A stretch of DNA of 6,000 nucleotides, taken from Gemmatimonadota bacterium. GTDB lineage: Bacteria > Gemmatimonadota > Gemmatimonadetes > JACCXV01 > JAHWKZ01. The stretch spans positions 1-6,000 of the forward strand of contig JAHWKZ010000086.1 of the NCBI GenBank assembly GCA_019347645.1. The letters run 5' to 3'. This document shows positions 1 to 5,464 of this stretch, in pieces. The position numbers were made by a program, and so were the translations under genes. A model generated the notes under the pieces. The model saw only the letters and a program-made list of their open reading frames with translations, was not told where the DNA came from and ran no database searches. Position 1 is the stretch's first letter, and each line of letters starts with the position of its first letter.

Positions 1-422
1 ATCGCCCCCATCGTGCCCCATTCGATCTCCGTCCAGCCGACCGACACGATCCCGAAGCCGGCCACCGCGCCGACGATCGAGTGGGTGGTCGAGACCGGAA
101 GGCCGAAGACGGTTGCCACCAGCAGCCAGACCGCCGCGCCGAGCAGAGCCGCGGCCATCCCATACATGAACAGCTCCGGCGTCTCCGCGAAGGCCTCCGG
201 CGGGACGATCCGACCCTTGATCGTGTCGGTGACGTGAGCGCCGACCAGGACCGCGCCGCCGAACTCGAACACGGCGGCGACGAGGATCGCCTGCTTCAGG
301 GTGAGAGCGCCGGACCCGACGCTCGTTCCCATGGCGTTCGCGACGTCGTTCGCCCCGATGTTCCACGCCATGAACAGGCCGAAGAGGAGGGCCAGCCCGA
401 GAAAGACGGTCAGCCCGTCCAA
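1..422 (-). CDS. pit: PiT-family inorganic phosphate permease, N-terminal part (cut by window edge)
   Basis: This is a low-affinity, ion-coupled inorganic phosphate transporter of the inner membrane (PF01384 family). Only the first 140 residues are present, and the gene continues past base 1. Visible hallmarks are a first membrane segment at about residues 4-22, the family signature AWNIGANDVANAMGTSVGSG at 19-38, and the second signature PVSTTHSIVGAVAGFG at 109-124. Hydrophobic stretches at about 45-62 and 88-107 look like further membrane helices. I chose the TTG start at 422-420 because it lies just after an in-frame TAG and keeps the first helix whole. A GGAAG sits 6 nt upstream. The next ATG (Met18) would cut into the signature helix. 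The gene starts 3 nt after the DUF47 gene ends, so the two are almost certainly co-transcribed. The family is secure. The coupling ion (H+ or Na+) cannot be read from this fragment. Confidence 0.95.
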   Translation of the reverse strand, partial: MDGLTVFLGLALLFGLFMAWNIGANDVANAMGTSVGSGALTLKQAILVAAVFEFGGAVLVGAHVTDTIKGRIVPPEAFAETPELFMYGMAAALLGAAVWLLVATVFGLPVSTTHSIVGAVAGFGIVSVGWTEIEWGTMGA

Positions 423-425
423 GGC

Positions 426-1109
426 CTACTTCCGGGTCAGCATCATACGCAGGGAATCGCCGGTGTTCTCGGCGTGGTTGGCGATGGCGCCGAGCACGCG
501 GAAGAGCTTCATGATGAAGTAGATCGAGACGGGATCGATCTCCTCCTCGAGGGCGTAGACCCGCCGGGAGACCTCCGTCTGTACCTTGTCGGCCTCGTAC
601 TCGCCGTGGTTCACTTGCTCGACGAGCTCGACGACTTTCTCCGCCTCCCGGCCGCCGAACGACGCCTCGTAGAGGCTCTCCATCTCCTGGGCCGCCTCTA
701 CGAGCTGCTCGCTGACCGAGATCACCTTGTCGGTGAGGGCCAGGACGTCGTCGTGGAGCTGGGGAGGGATGCGGGTCCTGCGGATTGTCAGCAGGACGGC
801 GATGTCCTCGGCGGCGTCCGCGATCGCGTCCTGCTCCTTGAGGTATTTGAGCATGTCGCCCCGGTCCACCGGCAGGAAAAGCGACTTCGGCAGGTGGTTG
901 CGGATCTCGCGCTTGATCTCGTCCGCCTCGTGCTCGAGATCGGAGATCCGCTCGTAGATCCGCGCGACCTCGTCGTGATCCTCGGCGAGGAAGGCCTCGA
1001 TGATCGGTCGGACTTCGGCCACGGTCTCGTGGACCTTCCGCGTGTGGCGCACGAGGGGGCCGAACGGAGAGCGACCGAAGAGATCGGCGATGGCCTTGAT
1101 CGGGCTCAC
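426..1109 (-). CDS. PhoU-like Pit-accessory protein (DUF47 / TIGR00153 family)
   Basis: This is a cytoplasmic, all-helical protein of 227 residues, the usual size for the TIGR00153/COG1392 family (Pit-accessory protein, PF01865). Members are related to PhoU and are typically encoded next to pit genes, where they are thought to modulate the permease. The PhoU-type acidic E/DxxxD metal-binding pattern occurs four times: E59-D63 (EHEAD), D94-D98 (DAIAD), E170-D174 (EYEAD) and E214-D218 (ENTGD), as expected for two pseudo-repeated three-helix bundles. There is no signal peptide or membrane segment. The start is GTG at 1109-1107, preceded by a perfect AGGAGG with 7 nt spacing. It is the first gene of a two-gene operon with pit and is transcribed away from the porin-pst genes. 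The family call is firm. Its exact role (gating the permease or metal-phosphate sensing) is not established from sequence. Confidence 0.93.
   Translation of the reverse strand: MSPIKAIADLFGRSPFGPLVRHTRKVHETVAEVRPIIEAFLAEDHDEVARIYERISDLEHEADEIKREIRNHLPKSLFLPVDRGDMLKYLKEQDAIADAAEDIAVLLTIRRTRIPPQLHDDVLALTDKVISVSEQLVEAAQEMESLYEASFGGREAEKVVELVEQVNHGEYEADKVQTEVSRRVYALEEEIDPVSIYFIMKLFRVLGAIANHAENTGDSLRMMLTRK
429..433 (-). promoter_or_regulatory. Ribosome binding site for pit, inside the end of the DUF47 gene
   Basis: On the minus strand, GGAAG lies 6 nt upstream of the TTG start of pit and overlaps the last codons of the accessory-protein gene. It supports the TTG start and suggests that pit translation is coupled to the upstream gene. 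Confidence 0.5.
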
Positions 1110-1116
1110 CTGGGAT

Positions 1117-1122
1117 CCTCCT
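1117..1122 (-). promoter_or_regulatory. Shine-Dalgarno of the DUF47 gene
   Basis: A perfect AGGAGG on the minus strand lies 7 nt before the GTG start at 1109. It is the strongest ribosome binding site in the window and fixes the non-ATG start of the accessory protein. Confidence 0.8.
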
Positions 1123-1143
1123 GAGAGAACCGGGGGAGTTCGC

Positions 1144-1168
1144 GGCGCCGGAGCGATCGACCGGCGCC
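1144..1168. repeat. Perfect 8-bp inverted repeat (potential hairpin) in the DUF47 leader
   Basis: GGCGCCGG at 1144-1151 and CCGGCGCC at 1161-1168 are exact reverse complements separated by a 9-nt loop. No T-run follows on either strand, so it does not look like an intrinsic terminator. It sits in the predicted 5' leader of the DUF47-pit transcript, just downstream of the proposed -10. It could be an RNA hairpin, an operator, or a chance product of GC-rich DNA. Confidence 0.4.
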
Positions 1169-1197
1169 AAGATAGGCGCGCGCCCCGGAAACGTCAT
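1169..1197 (-). promoter_or_regulatory. Possible sigma70-type promoter of the DUF47-pit operon
   Basis: On the minus strand, ATGACG (1197-1192, compare TTGACA) and TATCTT (1174-1169, compare TATAAT) are separated by exactly 17 nt and point toward the DUF47 gene. Each hexamer matches four of six consensus bases. The -35 coincides with the first repeat of the plus-strand Pho-box array, so a protein bound there would compete with polymerase. The prediction rests on spacing and position only, and short matches arise easily by chance. Confidence 0.3.
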
Positions 1198-1241
1198 ACT
1201 CTCGTCACGATTCCGTCGTATGGTGTCGTCCATACCGTCAC
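1192..1241 (+). promoter_or_regulatory. Candidate Pho-box array and -10 upstream of the porin
   Basis: PhoB operators are direct repeats of a TGTCAT/C-like heptamer every 11 bp. Here CGTCAT (1192), CGTCAC (1203) and CGTCGT (1214) repeat at exactly 11 nt, and a further CGTCAC at 1236 is two periods later. TATGGT at 1219-1224, a plausible -10, starts 16 nt after the 1203 repeat. The same geometry is seen upstream of pstS. Bases 1203-1217 are identical to 2377-2391 in front of pstS. Repeat spacing, shared sequence and downstream phosphate genes together argue for phosphate-starvation control by PhoB. The protein bound and the exact boundaries are inferred. Confidence 0.65.
1218..1235. repeat. 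6-bp inverted repeat over the porin -10 region
   Basis: GTATGG (1218-1223) and CCATAC (1230-1235) are exact reverse complements with a 6-nt spacer. They cover the proposed -10 and run into the expected transcription start of the porin. This may be a dyad operator for a second regulator, but it is short enough to be coincidental. Confidence 0.3.
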
Positions 1242-1290
1242 GATCGGCGCGGCCGCCGGGAGGACGGAGATTCCCTCAGCGGAGGTGAGG

Positions 1291-2361
1291 ATGCGCAGAC
1301 CGAGCTTCGCGGTCGTCTCCGCCGTCGGGCTGACCGCCCTCCTCCGGGCGGCGCCGGCGGCGGGCCAGGACGTCCGCGCCAGAGGCGTGGACAGCCTGCA
1401 GGTGCGAGCCAACCTCCAGTCGCGGTTCGACACCACCACCGTGGACGAGGAGCCCTCCACCGAATGGTCGCTGCGCCGGGCCCGGGTCGGCGTCCGGATG
1501 TTCGCCGCCGGGTTCATCCGCGGGGACGTCGAGATCGACGTGGGCCGGGGGAGGGCGCGGTTGACGGACGGCTACGTCCGGCTCTCCTTGGGGGACCTGC
1601 GGGTCCAGGCCGGGCAGTTCAAGCGGCCCTTCGACGCGCTGGAGCTGACCTCGAGCAGAGAGCTCCTCGTCGTCGAGCGGGACGGCTCCCCGCGAGGCGC
1701 CCGTGGGCCGACGCCCAACGGTCTGGTCACCGACCTCGGCCACGCCGCCCGCGACATCGGAGCGATGGCGACGCTTCGCTTCGGGGGGGGATCGCTCTCC
1801 CTGGCGGGGTTCAACGGAGAAGGGGACAACGAGATCGAATCGACGGACGGCAAGCAGGCGGTGGCCCGGGTGGAGCTCGGTCTCGCCGGGGGCTGGACGA
1901 TCGCCGGCGCCTGGTCGGCACGCCGCGAGGAGGTCGAGGACGTCCTCCCGATCCCGGAGCTCACGGAAGGCGTCTGGCGCAACGCCTTCGAGGGCGCGGT
2001 CACGATCGGGGAGTACGCCGAGCCGGGGTGGAAGGCGCTGGCCCAGGTGATGACCGGCGACAACGCGGATCCCGACGTGGGGGGGTCGGACGACGCGTCG
2101 TTCCTCGCCGCTCAGGGGTTCGTCGCCTATCACGTCGCGACGTACCGGACGCCCTACCTGATCGGGATCGAGCCGGTCGGGCGGATCGGATGGACGGACC
2201 CCAACGGCGACGTCGACGATGACGAGGCCACGCTCTGGACCGCGGGCGTCAACGTCTACCACCACGAGCGGGTCAAGACCCAGCTCGGACTCGACGTCCT
2301 GGCGCCGGCGGAGCGGGACGCCGAGGCGGCGCTGCGTGTCATGGCCGTGCTCGGGTTCTGA
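1291..2361 (+). CDS. OprO/OprP-like phosphate-selective outer-membrane porin
   Basis: This is a predicted outer-membrane beta-barrel of 356 residues in the phosphate-selective porin O/P family (PF07396), somewhat shorter than Pseudomonas OprP. Residues 1-25 resemble a Sec signal peptide: RR, a hydrophobic core, then APAAGQD with likely cleavage near residue 25. Arg19 lies unusually within the core. The conserved block GQFKRPFDALELTSSRELLV at 108-127, followed by ERD, matches the family's G-x-F-K-x-P-F ... S ... ER pattern. Alternating hydrophobic strands follow, and the chain ends in Leu-Gly-Phe, the terminal Phe typical of proteins inserted by the Bam complex. The ATG at 1291 has GGAGG 5 nt upstream; an in-frame GTG at 1285 overlaps that site and is less likely. 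It lies 80 nt before pstS under a shared-type Pho box, which supports phosphate uptake. Selectivity for phosphate over polyphosphate or other anions is inferred. Confidence 0.85.
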   Translation: MRRPSFAVVSAVGLTALLRAAPAAGQDVRARGVDSLQVRANLQSRFDTTTVDEEPSTEWSLRRARVGVRMFAAGFIRGDVEIDVGRGRARLTDGYVRLSLGDLRVQAGQFKRPFDALELTSSRELLVVERDGSPRGARGPTPNGLVTDLGHAARDIGAMATLRFGGGSLSLAGFNGEGDNEIESTDGKQAVARVELGLAGGWTIAGAWSARREEVEDVLPIPELTEGVWRNAFEGAVTIGEYAEPGWKALAQVMTGDNADPDVGGSDDASFLAAQGFVAYHVATYRTPYLIGIEPVGRIGWTDPNGDVDDDEATLWTAGVNVYHHERVKTQLGLDVLAPAERDAEAALRVMAVLGF

Positions 2362-2376
2362 CGGTCCGGCGTCCGG

Positions 2377-2409
2377 CGTCACGATTCCGTCACGATTCGG
2401 ACGTACTTT
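2377..2409 (+). promoter_or_regulatory. Candidate Pho box and -10 of pstS
   Basis: The 11-mer CGTCACGATTC occurs twice in perfect tandem (2377-2387 and 2388-2398). It matches the PhoB operator layout of GTCAC/T cores 11 bp apart. TACTTT at 2404-2409 is a plausible -10 that starts 16 nt after the second repeat begins, as in the porin promoter. A start near 2416 would give a leader of about 26 nt. The block lies in the 80-nt gap after the porin, where no terminator hairpin is visible. pstSCAB could therefore be transcribed both from here and by read-through from the porin. Confidence 0.7.
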
Positions 2410-2441
2410 CCGTTCGAAACCTTCATCGAGGAGCGAGATCT

Positions 2442-3470
2442 ATGAGAATCGACAGGCTTCACGGATGGCTCGGGGCCGGGCTCGCCCTGGCCGCCCTCCT
2501 GACGCTCGGCTGCGGCGGAGGGGCCGGCGAAGCGGGGGAGGGGGAGCTCTCCGGTTCGGTCCAGGTCGACGGGTCGAGCACGGTCTACCCGATCACCGAG
2601 GCGGTGGCCGAGGAGTTCCAGCGCGAGCACCCGCGGACGCGGGTGACCGTCGGCGTCTCGGGCACCGGCGGCGGCTTCCAGCGGTTCTGCTCCGGCGAGA
2701 CGGACGTCTCCGACGCCTCGCGGGAGATCAAGCCGTCGGAGGCCGAGGCGTGCGAGGCCAACGGCGTCGAGTACACCGAGGTCCGCGTCGCGTGGGACGG
2801 CATGGCCGTCGTCGTGAACCCCGCCAACGACTGGGTCCAGTGCCTGACCGTCGACGAGCTGAAGAGGATCTGGGAGCCGGGCAGCACGGTGAGGAGGTGG
2901 TCACAGGTCCGGCAGGGCTTCCCGGACCGCGAGATCGTCCTCTACGGCCCCGGCACCGACAGCGGCACCTTCGACTACTTCACCGAGGCGATCGTCGGCG
3001 AGGAGGACGCCAGCCGGGCCGACTATACCGCCAGCGAGGACGACAACGTGCTGGTCCAGGGGGTGTCCGGGGACCCGGCCTCGCTGGGATACTTCGGCTT
3101 CGCCTACTACGAGGAGAACCAGGGGAAGCTGCGGGCTCTCGGCGTGGACGGCGGTGCCGGCTGCGTCCAGCCCACCGTGGAGACGATCGAGTCCGGCGAG
3201 TACGACCCCCTGAGCCGGCCGCTGTACATCTACGTGAGCGATCGGGGACTCGCGAAGGCGCAGGTGCGCGAGTTCGTCGAGTTCTACCTGACCGAGGGGT
3301 CGGAGCTCGTCCGGGCCGTCGGGTACGTGCCGCTGGACCCCGACCAGTACCAGGACGAGCTCGAGAAAGTGCGCGGCCTCGCCGACGGGGCGCCTTCCGC
3401 GCCGCGGGCTCCGGCGGACACCGCGGGTGAGGTCACCGACACGGCCGCGGAGGGCGACGCGACGCCGTGA
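2442..3470 (+). CDS. pstS: Phosphate ABC transporter substrate-binding lipoprotein PstS
   Basis: This periplasmic high-affinity phosphate-binding protein of 342 residues delivers phosphate to PstC-PstA. A hydrophobic signal segment (10-22) ends in LTLGC, so Cys24 is probably lipidated, although Leu at -2 makes the lipobox imperfect. The three phosphate-contact segments are present: DGSSTVYP at 43-50, SGTGGGFQRFCSGETDVSDA at 73-92 followed by SR, and GTDSGTFDYF at 171-180. This pattern is of the TIGR02136 type. Four further cysteines (83, 104, 134, 241) could form disulfides. After about residue 311 the chain becomes an Ala/Pro/Asp/Glu-rich tail beyond the usual fold. ATG 2442 has GAGGAG 8 nt upstream, and a Pho box precedes it. 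The stop overlaps the pstC start by GTGA. Identification is secure. Confidence 0.96.
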   Translation: MRIDRLHGWLGAGLALAALLTLGCGGGAGEAGEGELSGSVQVDGSSTVYPITEAVAEEFQREHPRTRVTVGVSGTGGGFQRFCSGETDVSDASREIKPSEAEACEANGVEYTEVRVAWDGMAVVVNPANDWVQCLTVDELKRIWEPGSTVRRWSQVRQGFPDREIVLYGPGTDSGTFDYFTEAIVGEEDASRADYTASEDDNVLVQGVSGDPASLGYFGFAYYEENQGKLRALGVDGGAGCVQPTVETIESGEYDPLSRPLYIYVSDRGLAKAQVREFVEFYLTEGSELVRAVGYVPLDPDQYQDELEKVRGLADGAPSAPRAPADTAGEVTDTAAEGDATP

Positions 3471-4561
3471 CGGCGGACCGTGACTCGCGGAGGGAAGGGC
3501 CCGAGGCCGGTCCGGACCGGGAGGCGGCCCGACCGAGCGAAGCGGTGGGGCCGGCCAGCGAGACGGAGGGGCCGGGGCCGTCCGTCGACGAGCTCGAGTC
3601 CGAAGCCGAGGCGGGCCCCGGGCCCGCCGAGCAGGTCCAGCCGGCCCCCGTCCTCCCCCGCAGGTCCCTGGCCGCGGCCACCGCCAGAACCTGGCGGGAG
3701 CGGGCGATCGGCGGGGCGCTCTTCACCGCCGGGGCGCTGTCGATCCTGACGACGGTCGGGATCGTGGTGGTGCTGGTCTGGGAGTCCGTCGCCTTCTTCC
3801 AGCGCGTGCCGATCCTCGAGTTCCTGACGGGGACCCGATGGACGCCCCTCTTCCTGCCCCAGCACTTCGGCGTCCTGCCGCTCGTCGCTGGCTCGGTCCT
3901 GGTCGCGGTGATCGCGGCGGCGATCGCCATCCCGCTGGGATTGGGCTCCGCCGTCTACCTCAGCGAATACGCTCCCGATCGGGCGCGGCGGATCCTCAAG
4001 CCCGTGCTCGAGGTCCTCGCGGGAATCCCGACGGTGGTCTACGGCTATTTCGCCCTCACCTTCGTGACCCCCATCCTGCGGTCGTTCATCCCCGGCGTGG
4101 GGATCTTCAACGCGCTCTCCGCGGGGGTGGTGGTGGGGATCATGGTCCTGCCGCTCATCGCGTCGCTGTCGGAGGACGCCATGAGCGCGGTCCCGCGGGC
4201 GCTGCGGCAGGGCGCCTACGCGCTGGGGGCGACGAAGTTCGAGGTGGCCACGCGCGTCGTGACCCCGGCGGCGCTCTCCGGGATCGTCGCCTCGTTCATC
4301 CTCGCGATCTCGCGCGCAATCGGCGAGACGATGGCGGTGGTGCTCGCGGCCGGCATGACGCCGAACCTGACGCTCGATCCGCGCGAGTCGATCCAGACCA
4401 TGACCGCGTACATCGTGCAGGTGTCCCTGGGCGACACCCCGTTCGGCTCCATCGAATATCGATCGATCTTCGCGGTCGGGTTGGCCCTGTTCGTGATCAC
4501 GCTCGGGATGAACGTGTTCGGCCGCTGGTTCCTGAAGCGGTACCGGGAGGTGTACGCGTGA
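3467..4561 (+). CDS. pstC: Phosphate ABC transporter permease PstC, with extended N-terminus
   Basis: PstC is one of the two inner-membrane permease subunits of the Pst importer. Six hydrophobic segments are seen, the first at about residues 81-108 and the last close to the C-terminus (IFAVGLALFVITLGMNVFGR). The cytoplasmic EAA-type loop that docks on PstB begins at about E236 and includes the GAYALGATKFEVA stretch. RAIGETMAVVLAAGM is typical of this subunit. At 364 residues it is longer than E. coli PstC (319). The excess is an N-terminal region of about 65 residues rich in Glu, Asp, Pro, Gly and Ala, probably disordered and cytoplasmic. The GTG start overlaps the pstS stop by 4 nt; a GGAGGG lies 12 nt upstream, rather far. 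An in-frame GTG at 3545 would shorten the tail but not remove it, and no well-placed start lies nearer the first helix. Function is secure; the exact start is less so. Confidence 0.94.
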   Translation: MTADRDSRREGPEAGPDREAARPSEAVGPASETEGPGPSVDELESEAEAGPGPAEQVQPAPVLPRRSLAAATARTWRERAIGGALFTAGALSILTTVGIVVVLVWESVAFFQRVPILEFLTGTRWTPLFLPQHFGVLPLVAGSVLVAVIAAAIAIPLGLGSAVYLSEYAPDRARRILKPVLEVLAGIPTVVYGYFALTFVTPILRSFIPGVGIFNALSAGVVVGIMVLPLIASLSEDAMSAVPRALRQGAYALGATKFEVATRVVTPAALSGIVASFILAISRAIGETMAVVLAAGMTPNLTLDPRESIQTMTAYIVQVSLGDTPFGSIEYRSIFAVGLALFVITLGMNVFGRWFLKRYREVYA

Positions 4562-5463
4562 GCGCCGCGGAGATCCGTTCCGGCCGTGCCCTCCTCGAGG
4601 CGCCGCCCGAGCTGCAGGCCCGGCGGAGGAAGGGGAAGGTCTTCCAATGGGTGTGCCTGTCGGCCACCCTGGTCGGGGTCGTCGTGCTGGCCGCGCTCCT
4701 GATCGACGTGCTCGTGGACGGGGTCGCCTGGCTCACCCCGGCCTTCTTCACCGAATTCCCGTCGCGGATCCCCGAGCGGGCGGGGATCAAGTCGGCGCTC
4801 TACGGCACGATCTGGCTGATGGTCCTGGTCGCGGTGATTTCGTTCCCGCTCGGAGTGGCGGCCGCCGTCTGGCTCGAGGAGTACGCCGGGAAGAACTGGG
4901 TCCAGACGGTCATCCAAACGAACATCGCCAACCTGGCCGGCGTCCCCTCGATCGTCTACGGGATCCTGGGGCTCGCCGTGTTCGTCCGCTGGATGGGGCC
5001 GATCACCGGGGGTCGGAGCGTGCTCTCCGGAGCCCTCACCATCTCGCTCCTCATCCTGCCGATCCTGATCATCGCCGCCCAGGAGGCGATCCGGGCCGTC
5101 CCGAGCTCGATCCGGGAAGCCTCGTACGGGCTGGGGGCCACGAAGTGGCAGACGGTGCGGCACCACGTCCTGCCGAACGCCTTCCCGGGGATCCTGACCG
5201 GGACGATCCTGGCCCTCTCGCGGGCGATCGGGGAGACCGCTCCCCTGATCATGATCGGCGCGCTGACGTTCATCGCCTTCGTCCCCGAGGGGCCTCGCGA
5301 CGCGTTCACCGTCCTTCCGATCCAGATCTTCAACTGGGCGAGCCGGCCCCAGGACGAGTTCCGCTACCTGGCCGCCGCGGCGATCATCGTGCTCCTCGTC
5401 CTGCTCCTCTCGATGAACGCCCTGGCCATCTGGCTCCGCAACAAGTATCGGAGGGATTGGTAG
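4558..5463 (+). CDS. pstA: Phosphate ABC transporter permease PstA
   Basis: PstA is the second inner-membrane permease subunit and pairs with PstC to form the phosphate channel. Its 301 residues are close to the usual length (E. coli 296). A short basic leader (QARRRKGK) precedes the first helix. A periplasmic segment follows (TPAFFTEFPSRIPERAGIKS), then LEEYAGKN and NIANLAGVPSIVYGILGLAV, both characteristic of PstA. The EAA loop is QEAIRAVPSSIREASYGLGA, and RAIGETAPLIMIGA follows it. The GTG at 4558 overlaps the pstC stop (GTGA) and has GGGAGG 7 nt upstream, which supports this start over longer in-frame readings extending back into pstC. Transcription and translation are evidently coupled with its neighbours. 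Confidence 0.96.
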   Translation: MSAAEIRSGRALLEAPPELQARRRKGKVFQWVCLSATLVGVVVLAALLIDVLVDGVAWLTPAFFTEFPSRIPERAGIKSALYGTIWLMVLVAVISFPLGVAAAVWLEEYAGKNWVQTVIQTNIANLAGVPSIVYGILGLAVFVRWMGPITGGRSVLSGALTISLLILPILIIAAQEAIRAVPSSIREASYGLGATKWQTVRHHVLPNAFPGILTGTILALSRAIGETAPLIMIGALTFIAFVPEGPRDAFTVLPIQIFNWASRPQDEFRYLAAAAIIVLLVLLLSMNALAIWLRNKYRRDW

Positions 5464-5464
5464 G

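Noticed and set aside
81..1124. Long plus-strand open frame (347 codons) opposite the pit and DUF47 genes
   Set aside because: It is Asp/Gly/Arg/Leu-rich with no recognisable domain and lies antisense to two well-supported genes. Stop-free antisense frames are expected in GC-rich coding DNA.
1000..1290. Upstream extension of the porin frame to position 1000
   Set aside because: It would run through the divergent promoter region and the antisense DUF47 start, and would bury the signal peptide. ATG 1291 has its own ribosome binding site.
2362..2376. Terminator after the porin
   Set aside because: Only short GTCCGGC direct repeats are present. There is no stable stem with a following T-run before the pstS Pho box.
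1276..2382. Long minus-strand open frame (368 codons) opposite the porin
   Set aside because: Its composition is Arg/Pro/Asp-rich shadow-type. The plus-strand frame has a signal peptide, porin motifs and a terminal Phe.
3838..4557. Upstream extension of the pstA frame into pstC
   Set aside because: The extra 240 codons are an out-of-frame shadow of pstC. The GTG at 4558 has a good ribosome binding site and gives the normal PstA length.
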